From Verrucomicrobiota bacterium (GTDB taxonomy: Bacteria > Verrucomicrobiota > Verrucomicrobiia > Verrucomicrobiales > Akkermansiaceae): 64,000 nucleotides of DNA. The notes under the pieces were generated by a model. That model did no database searches. It was given only the letters and a program-made list of their open reading frames with translations, and was not told the DNA's origin. A program made the position numbers and the translations under genes. Positions 52,936-61,779 of the stretch are shown here, in pieces (the stretch's first letter is position 1; each line of letters opens with the position of its first letter). The stretch is from positions 124,001 through 188,000 of the forward strand of contig RDYP01000001.1 in assembly GCA_004293445.1 (NCBI GenBank), in the 5' to 3' direction.

Positions 52936-54191
52936 AATTTTCTTCTGATGATCCCCGGCTCAGTGCGTATCTGCTGGGCGAACTGTCGGCTTCCGAGTCG
53001 GTCGCAGTCGAACACGCGGTGGCGGCAGATCCCTCCTTGCGTCTGTCGTTAGACGAACTGAAGCGTGTGACGTCGGTGCTCGAGGATACCCTGTCCGAGA
53101 CCTCGCGCGGCTTAAGACCTGCCCAGCGCGATGCGGTGTTAAGGGCTTTGCGGCAGGCGGATGATCGGGATCGGGTGATCGATTTTGCGCCTGCCGTGGC
53201 ACGGAGGCGGAACTGGTTGCCTGTGCTCGGGATGGCTGCGGCCATGGTCTTTGCGATCTTCCTCGCATCGCGCTTTTTGTTACCCCAATCGGACCTATCG
53301 GTTGAGAGAGGGGAGGATGTGGAGGAGATTTCTCTTCTGCCAATGCCGGGAGAAGGGCGCGTCAAGGGTGGCGTGGCGGTGGCTGGAGGTAGGGGAGGCG
53401 CTTCGCCTGCTGCGACTGAGCAAATGCTGACCGGGGGGGAGAGCGTCCCGCTTGGTCCGAACATCCGAGCGCACGATCGCCTGCCTGATTCGGCGCGTTT
53501 GCCCAAGCTTCAACCCCTGCCGCCTCTTGAATTTACCGGGGAAATCAGTCTGCCGGTTCTGGTTGGGCAGGCCAGCTACGGATGGATTCGAGGCTGGGTG
53601 AGGGGTCGTGCCGAGCTTCCGCCGAAGGATGCGGTGCGCTTGGAGGAGTTGGTCAACGCCTTCCCATTAGCGCTCGAAGAAGGCGAAGAGTTTGCATCGG
53701 CGATCGAGGCGGCACCCTGCCCGTGGAGCGCGGATTCGGATTTGATTGCCGTCACCTTACGGGCACCGGATGGACCTGCGGTGCCCATTCGCTGGTCCTT
53801 CGAGCCTCGAGCAGGGGCACGGGTCCGGCTTTTGGCCTCCCCGGGATCAAAGCAGGGGAGGCTGCCTGATCTCTTGCCCGGTGGGCGCACGGTGACGGTG
53901 CTGATCGAAGTGGCGGCGAGCGATGCCCCGAGACGGCTTGGGGTGGTGAAGTTGGACGTCGATGGGGATTTCTCCGGACGAATCGTTGAGCGGGCCTCGG
54001 TCCCGGCTTCGCCGGCGATGAGGCACCTTGGGTTGATGGCGGCTTTCGGATTGTGGCTGCGGGGAGAGGGCGTGGATCGCGAGACCATGCGCTCGATGCT
54101 GGCCGCCGCGGGTGGGGACGATGATCCGGGTCGTGCGGATGCCCGGCGTTTGGTGGGCGAGACCTTGGCTCTCGCCGAGGCCGGGCGTTGA
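52932..54191 (+). CDS. anti-sigma-like / YfbK-like membrane protein lacking a vWA domain
   Basis: The 419-residue product starts MKFSSDDPRLSAYLLGEL, a typical anti-sigma N-terminal segment, followed by one membrane helix near residues 95-118 and a Gly/Pro-rich linker. The periplasmic part matches the sequences that flank the von Willebrand A domain in YfbK-type proteins. The front flank is seen in SYGWIRGWVRGRAELPPKDA, VRLEELVNAF and EAAPCPW. The rear flank is seen in FEPRAGARVRLLASPG, DAPRRLGVVKLDVDG and HLGLMAAFGLWLRGEG. The vWA domain expected between them, about 180 residues with a metal-binding DxSxS, is missing. It overlaps the ECF sigma gene and is likely its regulator. Confidence 0.7.
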   Translation: MKFSSDDPRLSAYLLGELSASESVAVEHAVAADPSLRLSLDELKRVTSVLEDTLSETSRGLRPAQRDAVLRALRQADDRDRVIDFAPAVARRRNWLPVLGMAAAMVFAIFLASRFLLPQSDLSVERGEDVEEISLLPMPGEGRVKGGVAVAGGRGGASPAATEQMLTGGESVPLGPNIRAHDRLPDSARLPKLQPLPPLEFTGEISLPVLVGQASYGWIRGWVRGRAELPPKDAVRLEELVNAFPLALEEGEEFASAIEAAPCPWSADSDLIAVTLRAPDGPAVPIRWSFEPRAGARVRLLASPGSKQGRLPDLLPGGRTVTVLIEVAASDAPRRLGVVKLDVDGDFSGRIVERASVPASPAMRHLGLMAAFGLWLRGEGVDRETMRSMLAAAGGDDDPGRADARRLVGETLALAEAGR

Positions 54192-54222
54192 CGTTAGTCC
54201 GCGTCGCGCATTGAGTGGCGGG

Positions 54223-54660
54223 GTGTCCAGACTCAGCATTCCCGAATACGCGATGGCGCTGGCCCACGTGGCCAGCATGCGATCGGAGGATCCCTACCGC
54301 AAGGTGGGGGCGGCCGCGCTCGATTTCGATAATCGAGTGATCGGGACAGCCTACAACGGTCTCGCTCCCGGCTTCAACGCACCGAATGGATTTTGGGATG
54401 ATCGGGAGGCACGTCAGAAATTCATGCTCCATGCGGAAGTGAACCTGTGCAGTCTATTCCGTCGTGGTGAGGCAAAGATCGTAGCCACCACGACAATGCC
54501 CTGCACCGCCTGCATGCAGACGCTCTGCGCCTATGGGATCCGCGAAATTTACTATCGTGAAACCTATCACAAGTCCGACGCGCCGGAGATCGCAAGCATC
54601 TACGGAGTGAGGCTCGAGCAGGTCGACTTCAGTCCCTTTGCGGTCGAGGACGCGCGATGA
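54223..54660 (+). CDS. dCMP deaminase-family protein
   Basis: The GTG at 54223 is chosen because the family begins near SIPEYAMALAHVASMRSEDP. The 145-residue product has the zinc site of cytidine/deoxycytidylate deaminases: HAEVNL (His and catalytic Glu) and MPCTACMQTL (two Cys). The segment DPYRKVGAAALDFDNRVIGT also fits. It converts dCMP (or another cytosine nucleotide) to the uracil form; the exact substrate is not certain. Starts at TTG 54211 or further upstream, overlapping the previous gene, are possible but less likely. Confidence 0.8.
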   Translation: MSRLSIPEYAMALAHVASMRSEDPYRKVGAAALDFDNRVIGTAYNGLAPGFNAPNGFWDDREARQKFMLHAEVNLCSLFRRGEAKIVATTTMPCTACMQTLCAYGIREIYYRETYHKSDAPEIASIYGVRLEQVDFSPFAVEDAR

Positions 54661-54666
54661 CCTGAT

Positions 54667-55434
54667 TCACTCTTCTGCGGTCTCCAAGTCCCCGCCGAAG
54701 AAACCTTTGATGTATCCGAACTCGATCATGGTGTCTTGCCAAGGGGCGAGCACGGCGGGGTCTTGGAAAATACGCGCTGCACGCTGCATGGCGGCCTCGG
54801 CCTCGATTTCGCGGGCAGCGGCGAAGTGGATGGCGGCCTCCGCGTAGTAGGGGAAGGGGGAGTCGTCGAGGTAGTCGTATTTCGTCGCGAGCTTCTCCAC
54901 TTCGTCCTTCTTGCCGAGTTTCAACTTGGAGAGGAGGAGCTTGAATTCGACGAGGCGGGCAAGCTGGAGATCGTTGCCGACGGGGTTCTTACCGGTCATT
55001 TCGAGAACCCGGATGAGACTGGTTTCAGCGGCCTCCCAGTTCTTGTTTACAAAGTTCAATTCCCCGATGTTGAAGATGATCGAAGGCTGACCTGGCGCAA
55101 GTTCGTCAGCCTTTTTGAATAGAACGAGGGCCTTGTCGAAATTCCGGAACTCGACCTGGCATGCACCCTCCAGATTCAGCAGGTCCGGGCTGTTGGGGAA
55201 AACTGCCGCGGCCTCGCCGGCTTTTTCGAGGGTCTCGAACACCCGCTTCTGGCCGAAGAGGCGCTGAGCTTCGGTGAGCTTTTTATTGAACTCCTCGCGC
55301 TTTTCTTGGGGGAGATTGAGAAACTCCTGTTGGAAGGGCCGGAGTTCGGGCTCCTGTTTCTTTTCCACTTCCTGAGCGTGGAGCACGGTAAAGGGCAAGC
55401 TGCAGAGGAGGATCGCGCGGGAGATCGAGTTCAT
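54667..55434 (-). CDS. secreted TPR protein
   Basis: The 255-residue protein has a signal peptide (MNSISRAILLCSLPFTVLHA). A helical, Lys/Glu-rich part of about 50 residues follows, and then TPR-like repeats (SPDLLNLEGACQVEFRNFDK, ALVLFKKADELAPGQPSI and FNIGELNFVNKNWEAAETSL). TPR arrays mediate protein contacts, here probably in the periplasm. It converges on the deaminase gene with only 6 bp between stops. A gap of 55 bp separates it from the upstream nadD gene, and both are on the minus strand. Confidence 0.8.
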   Translation of the reverse strand: MNSISRAILLCSLPFTVLHAQEVEKKQEPELRPFQQEFLNLPQEKREEFNKKLTEAQRLFGQKRVFETLEKAGEAAAVFPNSPDLLNLEGACQVEFRNFDKALVLFKKADELAPGQPSIIFNIGELNFVNKNWEAAETSLIRVLEMTGKNPVGNDLQLARLVEFKLLLSKLKLGKKDEVEKLATKYDYLDDSPFPYYAEAAIHFAAAREIEAEAAMQRAARIFQDPAVLAPWQDTMIEFGYIKGFFGGDLETAEE

Positions 55435-55489
55435 GACGTGGATTCGGTGGAGAAACTAGCGAGTCGAGGGGAGGGCTGCAAGCCACAGC

Positions 55490-56074
55490 TCACGGATCGT
55501 AAAGTTGGTGATCGAGGATGTATTGGGCCACCGCGGGGTCGAGCCATTCGTGTGGCAGTCGTCCGGCGGCGATTTCCTGACGGATACGGGTGGCCGAGGC
55601 TGGGTGGGTTCCTTGGAGGAAGTGATGCTTCCAGCCTGGGTGAGGCGCGGGTGCTCCATTGCGGGCAAAGACGATGAACTCGACGATCCGGGCCAGACGG
55701 TCCGGTTCCTTCCATTGGGGCAGAGCTGTCCACTGATCCGCCCCCATGATCCAGAAAAGCTGCGCACGGGGAAAGCGCCGGGCCATTTCCTCAGCACTTC
55801 TGTACGAGAAGGACGGAGGCGGGGCCGTGAGATCGAAGTCGTCGGCGATGGCCCAGGGGAGCTCGCGGATGGCAAGCTTGACCATGGCCATGCGATGCTC
55901 GGGGGAGGCTGCTCCGTTGTCGGTCTTGTGGGGCGACTTCAGGCAGGGGAGAAAGCGTACCTCGTTAAGCGACATCGCCTCCTTCGCTCGGCTCGCAATG
56001 TCGAGGTGCCCGGAGTGGATCGGGTCAAAGGTCCCACCAAACAAGGCGATCCGGTGCGGCGCGGCGGAGCTCAT
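55490..56074 (-). CDS. nadD: nicotinate-nucleotide adenylyltransferase
   Basis: The 194-residue protein carries the nucleotidyltransferase HxGH-type motif in ALFGGTFDPIHSGHLDIA, followed by FLPCLKSPHKTDNGAASPEHR and WIMGADQWTALPQW. A late ATRIRQEIAAGRLP segment matches the ISSTxIR region. It makes deamido-NAD from nicotinate mononucleotide and ATP in NAD synthesis. It is transcribed with the TPR gene downstream, and the 114-bp gap upstream to the glycosyltransferase stop holds no gene. Confidence 0.95.
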   Translation of the reverse strand: MSSAAPHRIALFGGTFDPIHSGHLDIASRAKEAMSLNEVRFLPCLKSPHKTDNGAASPEHRMAMVKLAIRELPWAIADDFDLTAPPPSFSYRSAEEMARRFPRAQLFWIMGADQWTALPQWKEPDRLARIVEFIVFARNGAPAPHPGWKHHFLQGTHPASATRIRQEIAAGRLPHEWLDPAVAQYILDHQLYDP

Positions 56075-56188
56075 CGGACGACTTGCGGCACTTGTTTCAT
56101 AAACATTCCGACAACGAATTGTTTTCGGTCTCGAGTCGCTGCGAGTGGAGCAATGCTACCGGGTCTCGGGGATGTGACTTACGAGGAA

Positions 56189-57220
56189 TCATGATCCAAA
56201 AACGTGTCGTGCCCACGGGGCATCCCGCCAAGCGGGGTCACGTAATGTCAGTCCAATGATGAAGCGAGCGATCGCCGTTCCGTTGTATTGTGAGTGATTT
56301 CGTTCCCATCCTTTGCGCGCCATCGCCAATCGCTTCTCCGGATTTCCGGCCAAATGTCGGATTTTCAATGCGAGATCTTCGAGATTCTCGAAGTAGGCAA
56401 CTTCATCTTCAGGGTACAGCTCCTCAAGTCCTGCCCCGCGGGGAGTGAGCGTGAGAATGCCGTTTCCCATCAACTCACCAATGCGCGAAGAAGAGTAGAG
56501 AGGAACGTCCGAGCGTCTTGAGAGATTCAGTGCCATTTTCGACCGTCGAATCACCTGTTCTTTCTCCCATCCAAAAATGCCTGCTTGATCGAGGCAGCCA
56601 TAGAAGCCGCAACGAAGCTCGGGAAGCATGGAACGAAGGGAGTGAAGCATGTTTCTGCGACCCGGTTCCCCCTTGTCGCGTCCGAAGAATAGAAAATCGT
56701 GCAGCATTTCGTTCTCCGGTGTTTCGAAGGCACGATGACATTCGATCCCGGCATCAACCGCGCTCGGGATAAAAGCAGCCGGGCAGGACGGCGTTGCGAG
56801 AGCCTCCAGCAAAGGACCGCTGGTTGAGCAAAAAAGCGCATCAAGAGTATCGACTCGTTGGCGAAGATGGATGGTGGCATTCGCATCCCAGAGAGGATCC
56901 ACATACCAAAGGGCGATGCGAATCCTCGGAAGAATCCGACGAATCTCTCTCAGAGTCTCCGCAGTGATGAATTGAGCGTGGCCCAGGACCAGAAGGTCTG
57001 GATGCACATTCCGGCAGGTTTCGACGAGAGCTTTGTTGGCGCGGGCTTTACCGAATGTCTTGCTATTTATGGGGGAGAGCATTCGTGCCCGATCGTTGAT
57101 TGAGAATGGGTAGACGAAATGACCCAGTCTCACGAGCCCGTGGTGGATTTTCTGGTCTTGGTTCCAGAGGTGCGCCCCATCCTTGTCAAATTGAAGGTTG
57201 GCGGCGTGGACGATGCGCAT
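56189..57220 (-). CDS. CgeB/DUF3880-like glycosyltransferase
   Basis: The ATG at 57220 (MRIVHAANLQFDKDGAHLWN) gives a 343-residue GT-B protein. The C-terminal domain contains RRSDVPLYSSSRIGELMGNG, ILTLTPRGAGLEELYPEDEV and AYFENLEDLALKIRHL, matching Glyco_trans_1_2 in CgeB-like proteins; the N-terminal half has the loosely conserved DUF3880 type. It probably transfers a sugar in surface polysaccharide or protein glycan synthesis. It is divergent from a second glycosyltransferase gene across 95 bp. A start 42 bp upstream exists but is less likely. Confidence 0.78.
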   Translation of the reverse strand: MRIVHAANLQFDKDGAHLWNQDQKIHHGLVRLGHFVYPFSINDRARMLSPINSKTFGKARANKALVETCRNVHPDLLVLGHAQFITAETLREIRRILPRIRIALWYVDPLWDANATIHLRQRVDTLDALFCSTSGPLLEALATPSCPAAFIPSAVDAGIECHRAFETPENEMLHDFLFFGRDKGEPGRRNMLHSLRSMLPELRCGFYGCLDQAGIFGWEKEQVIRRSKMALNLSRRSDVPLYSSSRIGELMGNGILTLTPRGAGLEELYPEDEVAYFENLEDLALKIRHLAGNPEKRLAMARKGWERNHSQYNGTAIARFIIGLTLRDPAWRDAPWARHVFGS

Positions 57221-57246
57221 GTCCAGAGATTGGGGTTTTCCGAGAA

Positions 57247-57290
57247 AAGTGCCAAGTGCCAAGAAAGGGTCCCTTGATACTTGGCACCTT
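57247..57290. repeat. imperfect inverted repeat between divergent glycosyltransferase genes
   Basis: The left arm (AAGTGCCAAGTGCCAAG, then AAAGGG) and the right arm (CCCTTGATACTTGGCACCTT) are imperfect reverse complements around a TC centre. The repeat lies in the 95-bp divergent intergenic region. It could act as an operator or form a hairpin in either leader; it might also be a dispersed intergenic repeat of the genome. Confidence 0.6.
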
Positions 57291-57315
57291 GGGTTCGGGG
57301 AGCTTTGCTTTCCCT

Positions 57316-58350
57316 GTGATTCGAGTTTGTCACGTTCTAGCCAGCGTCGGAGAAAAGGGCGGCCTCGAAAAGAATGTCATCGAACTTGCCAATCATCAGG
57401 TTGGGCTCGGGCATTCGGTCGCGGTGGTCGCGGACGAATCGATGCGTCGGTATTTTGTCGATGCCATCTCCTTTCGGGCTCATCCCATGGCGCGTGGTCG
57501 TCTTAATCCATTAAGTCTATGGTCACTACAGTCCAAAATCTTGATGCTGAAGCCCCAGTTGGTCCACGCTCATGCGAACAAGGCGGCGTCGATGATTCGC
57601 TCCTTGCGCCATCGATTGCCTGGAATTCTTCGCGTGGCTACAGTGCAAAACATCAAGCGTAGTTCGCGGGCTTTTCGAAATTACCACGCGGTGATCACCG
57701 CATCCGCTCAGGTGCGCGACTCGCTTGGTGGGATTCCCGCGACCGTGATTTGGAATTCGATCAGCCCTCCGGCCTCGGACACGCGGGAGGCAGCCTTAGC
57801 CACCGCTCCCCCATTTTTGGGCGGAGGAGAGCCCATTTTCTGCACTGTCGGACGACTGGTTCCTGCGAAGGGCATGGACCTTCTGTTGGAAGCCATGGCC
57901 CAGGTTCAAGGTTTCAAGCTATGGATTGTGGGCGATGGGTTGCAGCGGCCTCTTCTCGAACAGCTGGTGGATCGATATCAGCTACAGGGGCGGATTTGGA
58001 TGGCAGGCCATCGGGACGATGCGGTGGGCCTTATGGGCTGCGCAGATTGGTTCATCGTGGCATCGCGCAACGAGGGAGGTCCTTACACGCTTGCAGAGGC
58101 ACTTCACATGAGAGTTCCCTGCCTCTCGACACGAGTTGGGTTTGCTCCCGAATTCTTGCCAGCGGAGGCAATCATGGAACCGGATTCGGTTCGTTCACTC
58201 GTCGAAGGCCTCAAATTAGCGCTCGCATGCCCTGACAAGCTTTTCAAGGGCCTGGAGGCGTCTTTTGACCTCGTAGCAAAAGAAGTTACTCTCGACGCGA
58301 TGAGTGCAAAGGTGACCTCAGTGTATCAACGATTGTTGGCTGATGCTTGA
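57316..58350 (+). CDS. GT4 glycosyltransferase
   Basis: The GTG at 57316 starts VIRVCHVLASVGEKGGLEKN, the expected first strand of GT4 enzymes. The C-terminal domain has the donor-binding region FCTVGRLVPAKGMDLLLEAM and the conserved VASRNEGGPYTLAEALHM (E-x7-E). The product is 344 residues, normal. The long upstream open frame from 57100 does not look like protein. It likely adds a hexose to a surface polysaccharide or lipid-linked glycan, and the divergent neighbour suggests a shared locus. It ends convergently with the nitroreductase gene, with 86 bp between stops. Confidence 0.88.
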   Translation: MIRVCHVLASVGEKGGLEKNVIELANHQVGLGHSVAVVADESMRRYFVDAISFRAHPMARGRLNPLSLWSLQSKILMLKPQLVHAHANKAASMIRSLRHRLPGILRVATVQNIKRSSRAFRNYHAVITASAQVRDSLGGIPATVIWNSISPPASDTREAALATAPPFLGGGEPIFCTVGRLVPAKGMDLLLEAMAQVQGFKLWIVGDGLQRPLLEQLVDRYQLQGRIWMAGHRDDAVGLMGCADWFIVASRNEGGPYTLAEALHMRVPCLSTRVGFAPEFLPAEAIMEPDSVRSLVEGLKLALACPDKLFKGLEASFDLVAKEVTLDAMSAKVTSVYQRLLADA

Positions 58351-58436
58351 CGATTCCCAAGTAGCGGGACGCTTTGACCTTATCAAATGCATACGTCCAT
58401 CGCAGCGTCTTCTCGAATTGTAGTTTTTGATCGAAA

Positions 58437-59075
58437 TTATCGATGCTCGATGACCTCGGTAATGGGGAATCGGGCCTTGGGCATCTCGGCGTATTTGTCA
58501 TCGGAAGAGCGATAGCCGATGGCACAGGCCACGGCAGTGGCGTATCCGCTTTCAGCGAGGCCGAGAATTTTATCGTAGGCAGCAGCATCGATGCCTTCGA
58601 GCGGGCAGGTGTCGATGCCGATTGCGGCCGCGGATGCCATCAATTGGCCGAGGGCGATGTAGGTTTGTCTGATGTTCCAAGCGTGTCGCACCTCCGGAGT
58701 CATTCGGTTGGCGAACCCATGCACGATATCGCGGTAGCCGGAGAGGTCGGTCGGAGTCTTGCCCTGAGCTGTGGCGAGGCATTGGATAAAGCGATCGATG
58801 TCGACGTCGGTTAGGTCAGTCCGGGCTGCAAATACGACGAGGCGTGCGGCATCCGTCACTTGGCCCTGATTCCATGAGCACTCGCGCAATTCCGAGCGGA
58901 TGGCAGGTGAGTCGATTACGAGAAATTTCCACGGTTGGAGGCCGAAAGACGAAGGAGCAAGATGGAGAGACTGCTCTAGGACCGACCAAGCGTCATTGGA
59001 AATCGTAGCGGCAGGATCGAATTGCTTGGTGGCGTAGCGAAATTGGAGGGATTGAAGTAATTCGGATGGGGACAT
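58437..59075 (-). CDS. NAD(P)H-dependent nitroreductase-family flavoprotein
   Basis: The 212-residue protein belongs to the NfsB-type nitroreductase family. The N-terminal LQFRYATKQFDPAATIS, the FMN-binding region SSFGLQPWKFLVI, and the late segment GIDTCPLEGIDAAAYDKILG and CAIGYRSSDDKYAEMPKAR are typical. It reduces nitroaromatics, quinones or flavins using FMN; the natural substrate is unknown. It follows lptD on the same strand after a 51-bp gap. Confidence 0.92.
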   Translation of the reverse strand: MSPSELLQSLQFRYATKQFDPAATISNDAWSVLEQSLHLAPSSFGLQPWKFLVIDSPAIRSELRECSWNQGQVTDAARLVVFAARTDLTDVDIDRFIQCLATAQGKTPTDLSGYRDIVHGFANRMTPEVRHAWNIRQTYIALGQLMASAAAIGIDTCPLEGIDAAAYDKILGLAESGYATAVACAIGYRSSDDKYAEMPKARFPITEVIEHR

Positions 59076-59126
59076 GGCCAGTTTGGGAGCGAGATTAAAG
59101 CTTAAGAAACTGCGATTCAGTGGTTT

Positions 59127-61685
59127 CTATTCGGCATCGAGTTTGAAAGGGATCGATGCCGAGGGAAATTCTTTTAGAGTGAAGCTGAGAAGAACGCCGA
59201 GTTCGCTTTTCAGGCGGTTGTCGCGATGGGTAATGCCAAGGGAGGCAACCCAATGGTTGAAGTCGTGGTGAACGGTGTATTGCTGGATTTCCAAAGTGCC
59301 GTCATCGAGCTCCCAGAGATGTAGAGCTCCGATACCCCATCGCTCCGAGAGCCGGGCGTAGCCGCGGAGATCAACGCGATTGGAATCCGTGAGAACAGGG
59401 TGATTATCCAGCAGTCGATGTCCGACGGAGAATTCGAGGTCGGGATTGGGCATGAAGCGAGTTCTCGCTGCTACTTCTGAGAATCCCGAGCCGTCCGCGA
59501 TCAAAGGAAACTGGGTTTCCAAATTTACACCAAGCCAAGGCAGCGGCGACCATTGCAAGTCATTGTAAAGGTTTGAGAAGTCGCGGTTGTAATCCGGGTC
59601 GGTGAGAAACGCGTCGAGGTAGGTATCCATCCCAAGCCAGTCGAGAGACTGGGCGTCGCGCTGGGTAAGGAGTTTATTGCGCATGCCTAGCCTGACGATC
59701 CCCCAGTCCCGCAGGCTATCAATTGCGGTGAAATTGGGAACGGCGAGCGGCTGTGGGCGCGTGCTGAAGGTTTCGCGATCGACTGCAGGGAACAGTGGAT
59801 CGAGGTCATCGGTAGAGATGAACGAGAGCCGGGTGTAGGGTTGAACGACGTGGAGGAGGCCATCGATTCCCCAGTCTCGATCGCGCACATCGCCGAGGTT
59901 TTTTGAGAACTTCACCGATGCTTCGACGCCGGCTTGAAGATGGGTGCGATCGATCGCGGTCGCGGGGCCGCTGACATTGGCGTAGCGGCTGTAACCCATC
60001 CCCAGTTCGGGGCTCAGGTTGAGCCAGTCACCCACTTGGGTGGGCATCGAGAACTGCTGATAGGTGTGGAATCGGTTGTAGCCCGGACTGAAGAGCTGTT
60101 CGGTCAGTCGGGGAATGGCTGGGCTTCCGGCGGGGAGGGAGCGGAGGGTTTGGACGAGTTGGCGCTCGTAGGTCGGGAGTTGATTCAGCAAGAAGGGAAC
60201 GTTCGGGTCATTCGCCGGGAGTGCTAGCAGCGGGCGGACGGTCGAAAGGGTGGCGCTACCAATTTCCTCCTCGATGAACGCGAGTGATGCCGAGCCTTCG
60301 TGGAGGATGGGCAGATCCAAGATCGGGCGTCGTACGAAATCGACCGCGATTTCCGGAGATCGGGTATCCGAGCGGTAGAACTCGTTTGTGCGGAAGCGTC
60401 CAAAGAGGCTGAAGAGGCTATGATCGTCGCGACGGAAGAGGCCGAGGCTGTTTTCCGGATTTGGATCGACGCGGAATAAGTCGGGGTTGAAGTCCTCGAG
60501 ATAATGATTGTCGCTTAGGAAGTTCAGATTGGCATCAAGGCGCCAATCGGCATCGGGTTGGAATTCGAGCGGCACGCGATGCTGAAGTGCCAGTCGGTAG
60601 CGATCCTCGTTGACGAAGCCACGTGGGATGCCGGTTCGGCTTTGGCTGGGGTCGAGGTCCTTGGTGTAGTAAAGCGACAGGCCGGAAAGGTTGGGATTGC
60701 TGTCTTGCCGGGTATCGCTGAGATCGACACCGGTACCAAGGCCCCGAAGAGTTCGCAGATCGAAATGCCAACGGGAGAGCAGCCATGCATTTTCGTTTTC
60801 TCCGGTTTCCAGGTTAGGCGTGCCGCCGAGCATGATCCCGTAGCTATTGAGTAGGAATCCCCCCCAGTTGGATCGGGCACCAGGGACAAAGTGGTAACCA
60901 AGTGTGCCGTCGAGGGGTTGTGCAAGGTAGGGGAGCCAAAAAATCGGAACGTCGCCGGCGTAGAGGCGCAAGTTTTTGAAGGTGACCTTATCCTCCGGAT
61001 AGACGGTGGTTTCGGAGGATCGGAGCCAGAAGCCCGGCTTCTCGGCGTCGTGGGTTGTGATCCCGGCGTCCTGCCCGACGTAAACTTGCTTGCCGTTCCT
61101 TTCCTCGACATGGAAACGTCCGGCTTCGAGAAGCAGCGGATCGACCCCAGCCCGCAGATCTGACGCTTCAAACCGCTCGTCCTGCCAGTGATAAACGATC
61201 TGTCCGCCACGTTGGAGCAGGTTCCCGTTGTAGACGCTCACGTCGCCGGTGAGGGTCACGGTGTGACTCGTAGTGTCGGCGACTGCATGGTTTGCAAAGA
61301 CTTCCATGCCCTGGGCGGTTGTCATTTTCACATCACCGTCGACGTGGAATCGCTGCTCCTTGCCATGCCACCGCGCCTTTGCCGAATGCAGCTTCATGCC
61401 ATTGTCGGTAATGGCTTCAAAAGGGCCCGAAAAAGTGGCGATTTGAGTGGTGGCGTCGTAGCTGGTCGACGGGCCGAAATCACGAATCCGAATGTTCTTC
61501 GGCATGTCGGGCAGTGCGACGGCATTCCCCGGAAATTGTTCCATGCCTTCCGGTAAAGGGACGGGCGTGATGCGGTTGGAGGAGGTGGAAACTCTGGAAT
61601 CGGGTGTCGCCGTTGATGGCTCTGGGGACTGGGCGGAAAGTCCCAGCGGAGCAAAGAGAATGGCAAGGAAAACGGCACGCCTCAT
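59127..61685 (-). CDS. lptD: LPS-assembly outer membrane protein LptD
   Basis: From the ATG at 61685 (MRRAVFLAILFAPLGLSA, signal peptide) the protein has 852 residues. The N-terminal OstA-like beta-jellyroll has THSAKA-type repeats, visible as GMKLHSAKARWHGKEQRF, VDGDVKMTTAQGMEVFANHA and VTLTGDVSVYNGN. The large C-terminal part is a predicted outer-membrane beta-barrel with alternating hydrophobic strands and many aromatic residues. It inserts lipopolysaccharide into the outer leaflet, so the organism has a Gram-negative envelope. The upstream open frame to 61988 overlaps the divergent gene and is not part of it. Confidence 0.85.
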   Translation of the reverse strand: MRRAVFLAILFAPLGLSAQSPEPSTATPDSRVSTSSNRITPVPLPEGMEQFPGNAVALPDMPKNIRIRDFGPSTSYDATTQIATFSGPFEAITDNGMKLHSAKARWHGKEQRFHVDGDVKMTTAQGMEVFANHAVADTTSHTVTLTGDVSVYNGNLLQRGGQIVYHWQDERFEASDLRAGVDPLLLEAGRFHVEERNGKQVYVGQDAGITTHDAEKPGFWLRSSETTVYPEDKVTFKNLRLYAGDVPIFWLPYLAQPLDGTLGYHFVPGARSNWGGFLLNSYGIMLGGTPNLETGENENAWLLSRWHFDLRTLRGLGTGVDLSDTRQDSNPNLSGLSLYYTKDLDPSQSRTGIPRGFVNEDRYRLALQHRVPLEFQPDADWRLDANLNFLSDNHYLEDFNPDLFRVDPNPENSLGLFRRDDHSLFSLFGRFRTNEFYRSDTRSPEIAVDFVRRPILDLPILHEGSASLAFIEEEIGSATLSTVRPLLALPANDPNVPFLLNQLPTYERQLVQTLRSLPAGSPAIPRLTEQLFSPGYNRFHTYQQFSMPTQVGDWLNLSPELGMGYSRYANVSGPATAIDRTHLQAGVEASVKFSKNLGDVRDRDWGIDGLLHVVQPYTRLSFISTDDLDPLFPAVDRETFSTRPQPLAVPNFTAIDSLRDWGIVRLGMRNKLLTQRDAQSLDWLGMDTYLDAFLTDPDYNRDFSNLYNDLQWSPLPWLGVNLETQFPLIADGSGFSEVAARTRFMPNPDLEFSVGHRLLDNHPVLTDSNRVDLRGYARLSERWGIGALHLWELDDGTLEIQQYTVHHDFNHWVASLGITHRDNRLKSELGVLLSFTLKEFPSASIPFKLDAE

Positions 61686-61779
61686 CGTGGGCGGATGAGA
61701 CGGGGTCCCGGGATTCAAGTAAAGGTCAAAGCCGGAAAGCGGTTGCGGGAATTGAGATCCGTAGGAGGATCGTCGGGTA

